In this document: one piece after another, positions 1 through 10,316 of the stretch
Numbering within the stretch: the first letter of the stretch is position 1
Layout of the letters: every line of letters begins with the position of its first letter
Notes under the pieces: generated by a model
Databases searched by the model: none
Seen by the model: the letters and a program-made list of their open reading frames with translations, nothing else
What the model was told of the DNA's origin: nothing
Position numbers and translations under genes: made by a program
From: Prasinococcaceae sp. CCMP 1430
Lineage: Eukaryota; Prasinodermophyta; Palmophyllophyceae; Prasinococcales; Prasinococcaceae
Assembly (NCBI GenBank): GCA_013416795.1
Contig: RQSC01001202.1
Coordinates: forward strand, 26,762-68,059
DNA: 41,298 bases
Direction: 5' to 3'

Positions 1-1
1 C

Positions 2-1699
2 GCGCGGCGGCGCGCGCTGCGCGAGGGCGGCGCGGGGGCGCTCGCGCCCGTGCGCGACGCGCTGCTGCGGCGAGGGGTGGGGCCCGCGCCGCTGGCCGAA
101 GCGCTGGGCACGTCGGCGTCGAATGCGGCGGCGCTGATCGAGCTCTGCAAGGGCGTCGCGCCGCGCGCTGAGAATGGCACCGAGGCGGAGCTCGACGCGC
201 ACGCGGTCGTGCTCTTCCTGTTCGCGCAGACCTACCACCGGCCGCAGACGCATGCCGCCGCCGCCGCCGCCGCCAACTCAGAGCACTGGCCGGGGGGGGC
301 AGATGGCGGCAGCAGTACTGGCAGCGGTGCGGGCACGATGGGGGTCGCCAACATGGCCGTCGACTCGCGCGGTGGCATCGAGCGCAGCGCGAGCCCCATC
401 GGCGGCGGCCCAGGCTCGCCGCGCAGCCCGCGCTCGCCCAGGAAGGCGGTGGCCGACTACGGCGTGAGCGCGGCGGAGGAGCGACGGCAGCACGCGGCCT
501 TCGTGCGGCACCACGTTGGGGGGCTACTGCGGCTGTGCGTCGATGCGCCGCGCCCGCAGGCTGGCACGGCGGTCAGCGCGCGCGAGCTCGACCGGCTGAG
601 CATGCTGCTCGTGCCCGCGGCCAGCCCCAGCCTCGCGCTCAGCCGGCTGGCGCCGGCGCTCTTCGGCGCGCCGGGCAACGCTGCGGGCGGCGGCGACATT
701 CCGCAGCACGCCACGACGACGGTCGGAGCGGCGGCGATATGGCTCGTCGAGCGAATCGTGTCCCCGGGCGAGGGCCTGGGCGGCGCGCCGGTCAGCCCGA
801 TGCAGATGGCCAGCCCGACGCCGGCGTCGGAGGCGCAGGCGCAGGCTATCGCGCATCGCGAGCTCGGGAGGGCCACGCGCGTGGAGGGCGTGCACAGGGC
901 GACTGCCGTGCGCACAGAGGCCGACATCGCCGCGCCGGGCGACCTAGTCGTCACCGAATGCGCCGAAGGCGTCGTGTATGCGCTTGCGCCGCTGCGGCGC
1001 GCGATCGTGTCGTCCTGCCGCGACGGCGTGGCCGTGCTGGGCGCGGTGGGCGCGGTCGCGCGAATCGAGCGCTGCGAGCGCATGCAGGTGCTGCTGTGCT
1101 GCAAGCGCGTGGTGGTGTCGAACTGCCACGACTGCACCCTCTTCCTGGCCACCAACACGCCGCCCATCCTGGTCGGCGACAACCGCAACGTCCTGGTCGC
1201 CCCGTACAACACATTCTACCCCAGCCTGCGCGCGCACCTCGCCGCCGCGCGCATCGATCCGACCGTCAACTGCTGGGATACCATTGCGCTTTTGGAGGAG
1301 GAAGACGAGCTCGTGCGACCTACCGTGCACGGCGGCGCTGGCGCTGCGCCCGCGGCCGTGCATGCCATGCCGCCCGAGAGGTTCGTGCCGTTCATCGTCC
1401 CCATCGTCGAGTCAGGCACTGCAGCCAGCGCCGCGGCCGCCGCCAGCCAGCCGCACCAGGCGGATGCCACGCAGACGAATCCGTTCAGCCTGCCACCCGA
1501 ATACGCGGCCGCCCTCGAGGCCAAGGTGCGCTCCGTGGCGCAGCTGCGCGCGGCGGTCAAGGAGGCCTCGCTCAGCGACGAGCGGCGGCGCGAGCTGCAG
1601 AGCGTCATCCAGTCGCACTTCAAGGACTGGTTGCTGCACTCGGGCAACATGCGGCAGGTGTTCGACCTCGCGCGGGCCGAAAACGGCGAGGGGCGGTAG
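2..1699 (+). CDS. TBCCD1: TBCC domain-containing protein 1 (TBCCD1), 5' partial
   Basis: The reading frame is open from the window edge, with no ATG before the conserved part, so the 5' end lies outside the window. The N-terminal half is low complexity (Ala/Gly/Ser runs around bases 240-440). From about base 880 it matches the TBCC/C-CAP beta-helix of TBCCD1: [14 protein letters not shown], then [33 protein letters not shown] and APYNTFYP, followed by NCWDTIALL. The C-terminal helix [15 protein letters not shown] (about bases 1617-1661) is typical of TBCCD1, not of cofactor C itself. Known role of the family: centrosome/basal body and Golgi positioning; the Chlamydomonas orthologue (ASQ2) controls centriole linkage and mitotic orientation. 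I infer the same role here. The stop is TAG at 1697-1699. Confidence 0.88.
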   Translation, partial: ARRRALREGGAGALAPVRDALLRRGVGPAPLAEALGTSASNAAALIELCKGVAPRAENGTEAELDAHAVVLFLFAQTYHRPQTHAAAAAAANSEHWPGGADGGSSTGSGAGTMGVANMAVDSRGGIERSASPIGGGPGSPRSPRSPRKAVADYGVSAAEERRQHAAFVRHHVGGLLRLCVDAPRPQAGTAVSARELDRLSMLLVPAASPSLALSRLAPALFGAPGNAAGGGDIPQHATTTVGAAAIWLVERIVSPGEGLGGAPVSPMQMASPTPASEAQAQAIAHRELGRATRVEGVHRATAVRTEADIAAPGDLVVTECAEGVVYALAPLRRAIVSSCRDGVAVLGAVGAVARIERCERMQVLLCCKRVVVSNCHDCTLFLATNTPPILVGDNRNVLVAPYNTFYPSLRAHLAAARIDPTVNCWDTIALLEEEDELVRPTVHGGAGAAPAAVHAMPPERFVPFIVPIVESGTAASAAAAASQPHQADATQTNPFSLPPEYAAALEAKVRSVAQLRAAVKEASLSDERRRELQSVIQSHFKDWLLHSGNMRQVFDLARAENGEGR

Positions 1700-2171
1700 C
1701 AGCTGGCCCGGCAGACGCCCGGCAGCCACTGCCGGCGCGGGAGGAGGGCAGTCGCGCCGCCGCCGCCGCCGCCCACCGCCCACCGCCCACCGCCCGCGTC
1801 CGCCACCCGCCGCGGCGGCGAGCGCGAGAATTAAAAACCGAATGTTCGTCCGAAAGCGCACTTGGGAAAAAAAAACTCGAAAGTACACGTGTACAGTACG
1901 TCAAACGCCAATTGAAATGGCCTCCAATGCATTTTGTTGGAATCTGTATTCACGGTTTTATCGTACGCCCATCATTATAATGCATTTTGATGGTACGATA
2001 CACGCTTCGGTGTGGTGCAAAAATCTGTCCAAGCAAAGCGCCACCCGGGTAACCGATCGGATATTTTCGGCGTCGCTCGCGCCTGCGAGCAGCACGCCTG
2101 CTGCGCGCAGCAGACAGCGCGCGGCGGCGGCCACAGCGCGCGCACAGCACGCTCCCCCCCCCGCCGCAGCC
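1700..2171. promoter_or_regulatory. Intergenic region with AT-rich core upstream of eL21 exon
   Basis: This gap is the 3' flank of TBCCD1 and the 5' flank of the eL21 exon. It changes from GC-rich to an AT-rich stretch at about 1830-2010. That stretch holds the motif CAGTACGTCAAAC at 1894-1906, a form of the CWGTACGTCAAAM motif also found at 20011 and 32617. I see no coding similarity. The promoter role is inferred from position and recurrence. Confidence 0.4.
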
Positions 2172-2300
2172 ATGCCGAAGGGCCTCGGCCGCCGCTCGCG
2201 CACGCGCGATGTGTTCAGCCGCCCCTTCCGCGGCAAGGGCTACATCCCGCTGACCACCTACCTGCGCAACTACAAGGTCGGCGACCTCGTGGACATCAAG
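2172..2300 (+). CDS. RPL21: Ribosomal protein eL21 (RPL21) N-terminal exon, 43 codons
   Basis: From the ATG at 2172 the product carries the eL21 N-terminal hallmarks: [20 protein letters not shown], then [14 protein letters not shown]. In eL21 the next residues should be a GMGTVQKGMPHK-like segment; nothing like it follows in any frame. The exon ends on a phase-0 donor AAG|GTGCGC at 2300/2301, identical in style to other donors in the window. The only downstream coding sequence is O-acetylhomoserine sulfhydrylase. Splicing to an acceptor (GCAAG) ending at 2370 would join the two in frame. Either a captured promoter plus first exon or an assembly deletion would explain this. Confidence 0.75.
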
Positions 2301-2370
2301 GTGCGCGACAGCGCCGCCGCCGGCGAGTCCTGCTTCTTTCCCTCCACGGCGACGGAGCGCGCCGCGCAAG

Positions 2371-3849
2371 CGCGCGGCGTGCCGCGCGGCGGACGACGGC
2401 GGCGCGGACGCGCCGAAGTTCGATGGCTTCGACACGCTCTGCCTGCACGCGGGCTACACGCCCGACCCCGAGCAGACGTTCGGCATCGGGCAGGGCGCTC
2501 CCAGGGGCGTGCCGCTGCATCGGACGGGTGCGTGATGTCAGCATCTTGGACACAGTGCACACACACGCCAACGCGAGTCCGCCCGCGCACGCCCGCACGC
2601 GCACACTGACCGGCCATGCCGCCTACAAATTTTAGCTCCCTACGTCTTCAAAAGCACCGATCACGCTGCCAATCTCTTCAGCCTCGCGGAGCTGGGCAAC
2701 ATCTACTCGCGACTGATGAATCCGACCACGCACGTGCTGGAGTCGCGCGTGGCCCAGCTCGAGGGTGGCCACCCGCTGAGCGGACTGGCGCTCTCCTCGG
2801 GTACGGCGGCGTGCTTCTACAGCGTGATCAACCTCGCGCAGGCCGGCGACAACATCGTGTCGGCGAGGAATCTCTACGGCGGTACCTACACCCAGTTCAA
2901 CGATATTCTCCCCACGCTCGGCATTGAGGTGCGCTTCGTGGACAGCACAGATCCGGCGAATTTCGCCGAGGCCGCCGACAGCAAGACGCGCGCGTTCTTC
3001 TGCGAGACCGTGTCCAACCCCGCTCTGGAGGTTGCAGACCTCGAAGCGATCTCGAGCCTGGCGCACGAGCGCGGCCTTCCTCTGATCGTGGACTCCACCT
3101 TCAGCACGCCCTACCTGACGAGGCCATTCGAGCATGGCGCCGACATCGTCGTCTCCTCGCTCACCAAGTGGCTCGGCGGGCACGGCACTGGCGTGGGCGG
3201 CGTGGTGGTCGACAAGGGTGGCTTCAACTGGGCCTCGGGCAACCACCCGCTCTACGACACGCCCGACACGTCGTACGGAGGCCTGCGCTGGGGCCACGAC
3301 CTGCCGGCGGAGCTGGCACCCCTCGCCTTCAAGCTTCGGATGCTCACCGTGCCGCTGAGGAATCTCGGGGCTTGCATCAGCCCAGACAACTCCTGGATGT
3401 TCATGCAGGGCATCGAGACGCTGTCTCTGCGCATGGATCGCCACTGCGAGAACGCGCTCAAGGTGGCGAAGCACCTGAAGGACCACAAGAAGGTGGCGTG
3501 GGTCCGCTACCCCGGCCTGCGCGGGGACCCCGAGTTTGCAGCCCAGAAGAAGTACCTCAAGGGAAAGGGCGGGCCGATGGTCATCTTCGGCATCAAGGCT
3601 GACGACGCGGAGATGGCCACCGCCGCGGGCAAGCGCTTCATCGACGGCCTGCAGATGGTATCGCACGTCGCCAATGTCGGCGACGCGCGCACGCTTGCCA
3701 TCCACCCCGCAACGACCACTCACTCGCAGATGTCTCCCGAGGAGCAGCTCGCCGGCGGCATCAAGCCCGAGCTCGTGCGACTCAGCGTGGGCCTCGAGAC
3801 CGCCGATGACATCATCGCGGACATTGACGCCGCACTCGGCAACGCGTAA
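2371..3849 (+). CDS. O-acetylhomoserine (thiol)-lyase / sulfhydrylase, MetY/Met17 type
   Basis: This PLP enzyme (Cys/Met metabolism family) makes homocysteine from O-acetylhomoserine and sulfide. Exon 1 is 2371-2527, containing [18 protein letters not shown] and GVPLHRT. The intron is 2528-2635 (GTGCGTG...TTTTAG). Exon 2 is 2636-3849, rejoining as [11 protein letters not shown] and [18 protein letters not shown]. The PLP lysine sits in [16 protein letters not shown] (codon 3166-3168); SGTAA and the C-terminal RLSVGLE are also present. The product is about 455 residues without the eL21 part, slightly above the usual length. No ATG lies in frame upstream before the eL21 exon, so the start depends on the 2300|2371 splice. 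It is convergent with a second sulfur-type PLP enzyme. Family assignment is firm; the start is uncertain. Confidence 0.9.
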
Positions 3850-4032
3850 GGCTGGTGCGCCACCCTCCCGGTGCCGGCTGTGGACAGCAGCCGAGGCTTG
3901 TCGTTAAGTGCCAATAGCACTTTCTTCGATGTATTATAAGCGCGCTCACAGCTAGAGTGCGCGTGGGTAGCCCAGATCTCGCCGACAGCAGCGGCGGCGC
4001 TCTTGCCCGTCGCCGCGCCCACACCGCGGGAT

Positions 4033-5523
4033 TTAGGCGGCGCTGTCCGCGTCATCGTATCGATCGCAGTCGCGATCGTAGTCGTACGCCTCGACCGCCT
4101 CCCCGAGCCGCTCGTAGTCCGCTGCCGAGTTGTACCAGTGCGCGGTGATCCGCACGTACAGCCGGCCGTCGATGCTCTTGACGGGCGCTTCGACGCTGTG
4201 CGCGTGGAAGAGAAAGTCCTGCAGCGCTTTAGCGTCCGACTCTGTCGTTTTCTTTCCCCCCTGCGGCGCGCAGTTGGGCGGCAGCCCCACCAGCGCCATG
4301 TTGGAGCGCATATCCTTGGGCGCGTACGGCCCCGTCCGCCAGCGCGCCGACAGCGCCTCGACGGCAGCGTCGAGCGTGCGCCGCATGTGCTCGCGCGCGC
4401 GGCCGACGCCCACGCGCTCCCACACCTCGAGCGCCGCGACGACGGCCAGCGCGGGCGCGTAGTCGCGGCAGCCGTCCCAGATGAACGCCGAGCAGAAGCC
4501 CGCATTGGCGCCATGGCTGGTGCACAGAGGACGCACCGTCGCCTGCCACCGCTCGGCCACCCACAGCATCGCCGCGCCCTTGGGCGCGCACAGGTGCTTG
4601 TGCGCGTTCGCCACCACGAAGTCGGCGCCCAGCGCGCTCAGGTCCATCGCGATGGGTCCGAGCGCGTGCGCCGCGTCCACCAGCAGTGGCGCTCCGTTCC
4701 GCCGGCACGCCTCGGCTATGCGCGCGATGGGAAGCTTGAGCGCCGTGTTGCTCGTCACCCAGTCGACCACCGCGAGCGCCCAGGGCGGGCCCTCGGACGC
4801 CAGCGCTCGCTCCACCGCTTCGGCGACGCCGTCCTCGTTCAGCACGGGCGGCCTGGGCGTGTCAACAACCACGAGCTCGAGGCCATGGCGTGCCGCTTGC
4901 TCGCGCAGCAGCTTATGCACGCTCGCGTAGCCCACGTCAAGACAAAGCACGCGCGCCGGCGCGCCTTCCCCCCCGGTGGCGGCGCCCGCCCCCCCCGCGC
5001 CGAGCACGGACTTCACCACCGCGTTGATGCCCGTTGTGGCGTTGGGCACCAGCACGAGGTCGCGCGGCGACGACCCCACGAAGCGCGCGAGCCGCGCGGC
5101 GGTGGCGACGACCTGCGCGAAGAGCGCGCGGTCGACGAACGCCACCGGGTTGGCCTCCGCCGCGGCGCGCACGCGGTCCGCGTACGCAGCCGCCGCGCGC
5201 AGCGCGCCGCCGAACGCGCCGTGGTTGACGAAGGTCCAGCGCGACAGGTCCAGGAGGAAGAGCCCCGCAGCGGGCGCGCCCAGGCGCAGGGCCGCACCTC
5301 CCCCGTCGACGCCGCCCCGCGGCAGCAGGTCCGCCATCGGCGCCACGGTGGGTGGAGCCACGTACCCCTCGGCGCACGCGGCGGCGTAGAGCGCCTCCGG
5401 GTCGCCCGAGTGGAACGAGCCGAAGCCCTCGTAGCCACGAGGCCGCCCCGTGCCCTTGCCGCCGGCCTCGCCGGCGAGCGCCGCGCGCGCGCGCAGCGCG
5501 CAGCGCTCGCCGTCGTCGCACAT
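4033..5523 (-). CDS. Class V aminotransferase-fold PLP enzyme (isopenicillin-N epimerase / L-cysteine desulfhydrase-like)
   Basis: A single exon of 496 residues starting at ATG 5523. Family landmarks in order: LLDLSRWTFVNHGAFGG, then NPVAFVDR, LVLVPNATTGINAVVKS, DWVTSNTALKLP, LLVDAAHALGP and NAHKHLCAPKGAAMLWV. The lysine between the two histidines (codon about 4597-4599) is the expected PLP Schiff-base residue. Relatives include bacterial CefD and plant L-cysteine desulfhydrase, which releases sulfide from cysteine. Sequence alone does not decide between epimerase, desulfhydrase and desulfurase; the convergent sulfhydrylase neighbour, which consumes sulfide, makes a cysteine role attractive but unproven. 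The last ~20 residues are Asp/Tyr/Arg rich. The start fits the family's length plus a ~90-residue N-terminal extension. Confidence 0.82.
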   Translation of the reverse strand: MCDDGERCALRARAALAGEAGGKGTGRPRGYEGFGSFHSGDPEALYAAACAEGYVAPPTVAPMADLLPRGGVDGGGAALRLGAPAAGLFLLDLSRWTFVNHGAFGGALRAAAAYADRVRAAAEANPVAFVDRALFAQVVATAARLARFVGSSPRDLVLVPNATTGINAVVKSVLGAGGAGAATGGEGAPARVLCLDVGYASVHKLLREQAARHGLELVVVDTPRPPVLNEDGVAEAVERALASEGPPWALAVVDWVTSNTALKLPIARIAEACRRNGAPLLVDAAHALGPIAMDLSALGADFVVANAHKHLCAPKGAAMLWVAERWQATVRPLCTSHGANAGFCSAFIWDGCRDYAPALAVVAALEVWERVGVGRAREHMRRTLDAAVEALSARWRTGPYAPKDMRSNMALVGLPPNCAPQGGKKTTESDAKALQDFLFHAHSVEAPVKSIDGRLYVRITAHWYNSAADYERLGEAVEAYDYDRDCDRYDDADSAA

Positions 5524-5715
5524 GGCGGGTCGGGAGGCCGCGCGAGCGTGTGGCGGCGCCGCCGCGCCGAGTGCGCCGAGGCTCGGAAAAACGTCTCATC
5601 AAAATGAATGTGATTTTAGTCGCGGCGACATCCGCACGCGCCGGCGTGGTCCCCCTCATGCGCTCGCGCGCGACCGGCTGGCCTCGCGCGGACGCGCGCG
5701 CCTCGCCGCGCGGGC

Positions 5716-6810
5716 TCACGGCGCGTCGACGCTCTCGTGGCCGCGGTGTGTGGCGTTGCCGATGCACTGCTTGTCGAACTCGAAGCCGTCGTACTCGTGG
5801 AACTGCCGCAGCTCCGTTACGAAGAGCCACCAGCCGAAGAAGGCGAGCATGATGGCCTTGCGCGCGCCGTGTGTCATCTCGTAGTTGGCGTACTGGACCT
5901 TGACGGTGGTCGCGGCGACGTGGGCGCAGAAGTGCGAGCGCTCCGCCGCCCCCCAGCTGAGGCTGCGGCTCTCCATGACGCCGCGAGTGAGCTCCTCGGG
6001 CCAGTCGTTGAGGCCGATGAGCGGCTGCATGTAGAAGGCGAGGGCGAGCGCGTTGCACAGGAAGCACAGTCCGAGCGACCACCCGGCCCACGGCCGCAGC
6101 TCGAAGTCGTAGATGAGCAGCGCCTGCGCAAAGAGGAACATGTACGTGATGGTGCTGGCGCCCTTGAGGGCGCTCGCGAGCGCCTTGCGCGTGTCGTTCA
6201 CGGCGGCGTACTCCTCGACGGTGTCGTCGTAGGACAAGCCCCCGCGGCGCAGCAGGGTCTCCTCGAATCGCCTCTGAGCACCCTCGGTGTACACGCCCAT
6301 GTAGACGAATACGTAGACGTTGACAACTTGATGCATGACCGTCAATGTGGCGAGCAGTACCAGCGCCGCGACGAGCTTCACCTCCGCGTTGCGCACCCAC
6401 AGCCCCAGCGGCACGAGCTGCAGCACGTACGAGCCGACGATGTTGCCGGGCAGCTGCTCCATGCTCCTGCGCAGCGCCTCCGCGGCGGCGGCGCTGGCGT
6501 GCCACGGTGCCGGCAGCGCGCGGCTGAATCCGCGGGGCACCAACCATAGCATGATGGCGAAGTCGCCGAAGGTGAAGATGCCCACGCACACGAGCCACGC
6601 CGACGCGCGCCACGCGCACCAGCCCTTCGCGAGCCCCGCGGCGTCGACGGCCGAGGCGGTGGCGTACGCGGCGTAGCACCAGCCGCCGGCGTAGGCGGCG
6701 CACAGCGCCGCCGCGACGGCCGCGCGCGCGAGGAGCGCGCCGCACGGTCCGCGCGCGCCAAGTAGCGCCACGCGCGTGCGCGCGCGCGCGCGCGGCGCAC
6801 GCACGTGCGC
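5716..6810 (-). CDS. Unidentified multi-pass membrane protein
   Basis: An open frame of about 364 codons ending at 5716. I count about seven hydrophobic segments, for example around LLARAAVAAALCAAYAGG, ASAWLVCVGIFTFGDFAIML, IVGSYVLQLVPLGLW, KLVAALVLLATLTVMHQVV, ITYMFLFAQALLI, SLGLCFLCNALALAF and AIMLAFFGWWLF. There is no ATG at the 5' end: the frame opens after a TAG whose AG could be a splice acceptor (pyrimidine-rich CTCCTCTGGAACGTAG just before), so an upstream exon on the minus strand is likely. I do not recognise the family. Several cysteines and a Trp/Phe-rich C-terminal region are conserved-looking. It lies upstream of and in the same direction as the class V PLP enzyme, with 192 bp between. 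Confidence 0.6.
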   Translation of the reverse strand, partial: AHVRAPRARARTRVALLGARGPCGALLARAAVAAALCAAYAGGWCYAAYATASAVDAAGLAKGWCAWRASAWLVCVGIFTFGDFAIMLWLVPRGFSRALPAPWHASAAAAEALRRSMEQLPGNIVGSYVLQLVPLGLWVRNAEVKLVAALVLLATLTVMHQVVNVYVFVYMGVYTEGAQRRFEETLLRRGGLSYDDTVEEYAAVNDTRKALASALKGASTITYMFLFAQALLIYDFELRPWAGWSLGLCFLCNALALAFYMQPLIGLNDWPEELTRGVMESRSLSWGAAERSHFCAHVAATTVKVQYANYEMTHGARKAIMLAFFGWWLFVTELRQFHEYDGFEFDKQCIGNATHRGHESVDAP

Positions 6811-7393
6811 CTACGTTCCAGAGGAGGGGACTCAAGGAAGTCGACGGCGGGCGGGCGGGCAGGGGTGGGGGAGGGGGGAAGAGGAGGAGGAACGCACCGC
6901 TCGCTCTCCGCGGCGCTCGCTCCCCGCCGCGCGGCGGTTCCCCTGCGCGGCGGTTACGCATTCGTTTCGATGGAGAGCCACCTCGGCAGACCAACACTGC
7001 GCGCGCGGGGGAACGGGGACCCGCGGCGGCTCGATGTTGAGGTTACTCGGGGTTGGGCATTTTGGCGATACCAAGGTTGTAGAATAGCACCCAGCTGCGC
7101 ACCCTCCCCATGCTTTTTGATGGGGGCGGTTCCCCCAGCGCTTGCCACGCGCGTGGACACTGGGGAAACGATTCGGGGGGCGTGCCACTCTTGCTGCTTT
7201 GCGCGCTGCGCGCGCACAAGCAGCTCCGCGTGCCGCGGCACGCGAGAGTCACCCACGGTAAAACGCTACCCCCTCGTGCGCGAGAGGGAGACTGTGTTAC
7301 ATAGATGACGCATGGCCCGGGGCGGCGGCGCGCGGTGTCACACACACGCTCATGCACACACGCGCACACACACGTGTGAACAATGTGTAGTTG
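6811..7393. other. Intergenic stretch, nothing identified
   Basis: This lies between the 5' end of the membrane-protein frame and the stop of the acyl-CoA synthetase. It may hold the missing first exon of the membrane protein on the minus strand. A C/T-rich tract on the minus strand (6840-6900) could be an intron end. No recognisable coding similarity was seen. Confidence 0.4.
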
Positions 7394-9634
7394 TTAATTC
7401 GCCGCCTGGCGCGCGGCCTTTGCCTCCGCCCACGGCCCGACGCGCGCGGCGTCGAGGGCCGCGCGGATGTCGTCAAGCGAGGCGGGGTCCTCGATGGTCG
7501 AGGGCACCGGCGTGACCGCCTCGGACACCGCGAGCGCGCGCATGGCCTTGCGGAGCACCTGCGCGCGTGTGTATGAGTGTAAGAGCCAGAGAGACACGGT
7601 GCGTGCGTTTGGTTGTGCTTGTGTGTGTGTGTGTGTGGTGGACAAACAAGTGTGTATGTGTGCGCTCGCGTACCTTTCCGGAGCGCGTCTTTGGGAGCCT
7701 GGGCACCACCAGCGCGGCGCGCATCGCCGCCACAGGCCCCACGCGCTCGCGCACGCGCGCGGCGACCTCGCGCCCCAGCGCCTCGCGCCTCGCCTCGGGC
7801 ACGCCCTCCTTGAACACGCGGCCAGCGCCTGTCAGCGCGGTGAGTACGCACGCACACGGACAGGCACGCACGCACCACACACCACACACGCACACGCATG
7901 GCGCTCGCTACAAGACGTGCCTTGGTCACCACGAAGGCGACGGGCACCTCGCCCTTGATTTCGTCCGGAACGCCGATCACCGCCGCCTCGGCGACGTCCG
8001 CGTGCGAGCCCGCCGCCTCCTCCAGCGACACGCTCGACAGGCGGTGCGCCGCCACGCTTATAATGTCGTCCGTGCGGCCCTCCACCCACACATACCTGCG
8101 TGGCGTGTGTGTGCATGTGTGCGTGTGTGCGTGCAAGTATGTTTGGACGTGTGTGCGTGTAGTGTACGTGTGTGTGCGTGTGTGTTGTGCGTGTGCGCGC
8201 TAGGGCATGTCAGTATGCGCTGCGTGTGCACAAAAATGCGCGCGCGCACTTGCGCGTGCGCACACAAACACACGCACCCGTCCTCGTCGACGTAGCCGCT
8301 ATCATGCGTGTTGAAGAAGCCGGGGTACCTATCGAGGTACGTGGCTTTGAAGCGCTCTTCGTCGCCGTAGATGCCGGTGAGGCACGATGGTGCCAGCGGT
8401 AGCTTCAGGCAGAGGTTTCTGTGTGTGTTGTGTGTGTGTGTGTGTGTTTGTGTGTGTGTTCGTGCGTGAGCGCGCGCGCGCGCGTGTGTGAGAGAAACTA
8501 TGCGTGCACACGGACACGCACGCGCGGGCGCGCGCGCGCACACGCACCCACAGACGCCCGCGGGCAGCTCGTTGCCGTCGTCATCGAGCACGCGCACGTC
8601 GAAGCCCGGCATGGGCACGCCTGCCGAGCCGTGCTTGATGGGCAGGCGTGTTCCGGGCGCGCAAATGTGTGTGCGCGTGTGCGTGTGCGTGTGTGCGTTT
8701 GAGTGTGCATGTGCGCTTGTGTGTGTTTGATTATGAGCGGGAGCCCCGGCGGGGTTGGCGGCCACAGGAGAGCCCGTCTCGGTGCTCCATAGCTGGTCGC
8801 GCGCGCGGACGCCTCTTGGGAGGACGCCCTCAAGCCACTCGAGCGTCGCGAGGTCGCAGCGCTCGCCCGCGACGAAGACGTTGTCGAGGCTGGAGAGGTC
8901 GCTCGCCGCGAGGTGCTCGCCGCGCGGGTCGGCGCGGCGCAGCGCCCGGAAGGCCGTCGGGGCGCTGAAGAGGCCACGCACGCGGTGGCGCTCCACCAGC
9001 CGCCACCACGCGCCCGCGTCGGGCGTGCCTTTGCGCGTGCGTGCGTGCGCGTGTTTTTGTATGTGCAATGTGTGTGTGAGTGTGAGTTTTGGTGCGTGTA
9101 TATATATATGAGAAAGAGAGAGAGTAAGCATGCACGCGCGCGCGCACACACACACACACACACACAAATATGCACGCGCGCGCGCACACACTGGCGCATC
9201 CGGACAAGAACACGCGCATGCGCACGCACATGCTTGCGTGCATGTGCACATGCTCGCGCGCGCACGCACCGAGGGGCTTGCCCTCGTACACGACCGTAGC
9301 GCACCCCGCGAGCAGCGGTCCGTACGTCCCGTAGCTGTGTCCGACCGCCCAGCCGACGTCCGCAGCCGCCCAGTAGACGTCGCCGCGGTCGGGCGCCATG
9401 CCCATCACGTCGCGCATCGACCAGCGCAGCGCCACTGCGTGGCCGCCGTTGGCGCGCACCACGCCCTTGGGCCGGCCCGTCGTGCCCGACGTGTACAGCA
9501 CGTACAGGGGGTCGTCGGACGACACCGGCGTGCAGCCTGCGCGTGTGTGCGTGTGAGAATGAGCGTGTGCGTGCGCGTGTGCGTGTTTGCGTGTGTGTGA
9601 GAGGAAGACAGAGAGCGAGAGCGCGCGAGAGAGT

Positions 9635-9670
<36 letters not shown>

Positions 9671-10090
9671 ACACAACCACAAAAACACACGTACGCGCGC
9701 GCGCATGGACCTGCACGCACCCACATGCATCCACGCACACTACGCATCCACACAGCGCACACACACTCACCCACCGGCTCGCCGCGCAGGTCGCCCACCC
9801 AGTGGTCGCGGCCTGCCTTCATGTCGCACGCGGCGCCCTCCGCCGGTGGCAGGTCGTCGCGTGGGAATACCGCAACGGCGCTTGGCGCGTGCGTCGCGAG
9901 GCGCAGCGCGGCGTCGACGAGCGGCTTGTAGCGCAGCACGCGGTTGTTCTCGACGCCCGCGGCGGCGGTGAGGACCACCTTGGCCCGCGCGTCGTCAGTG
10001 TGCGCACGCGCACCCACCCACCTACACACAGGTACACACAGGCGCGCACACACGCGCGCGCACGCAAGCGCTCACACGTATACTCGAAGC

Positions 10091-10166
<76 letters not shown>

Positions 10167-10167
10167 N

Positions 10168-10224
<57 letters not shown>

Positions 10225-10254
10225 TCATGCGCTCGCGCTCGCGCTCGCGCGCAC

Positions 10255-10316
<62 letters not shown>

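Noticed and set aside
2301-2635. A complete eL21 gene with further exons
   Set aside because: No frame between 2301 and 2635 shows the KGMPHKCYHGKTGRVY-like part that must follow; only the sulfhydrylase N-terminus is found.
2616-2927. Sulfhydrylase starting at the Met in [11 protein letters not shown] (2716)
   Set aside because: The upstream sequence [11 protein letters not shown]...PYVFKST...[12 protein letters not shown] is conserved sulfhydrylase sequence joined by a clean phase-1 splice, so 2716 is internal.
4937-6997. 686-codon minus-strand frame across the PLP enzyme and membrane protein
   Set aside because: It overlaps both recognised genes in a different frame, and its product is Arg/Gly/Ala-rich with no family features.
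7473-7895. Separate small minus-strand genes in the 7.4-9.7 kb region
   Set aside because: Each contains one conserved piece of the same AMP-forming ligase; phases and order show they are exons of one gene.
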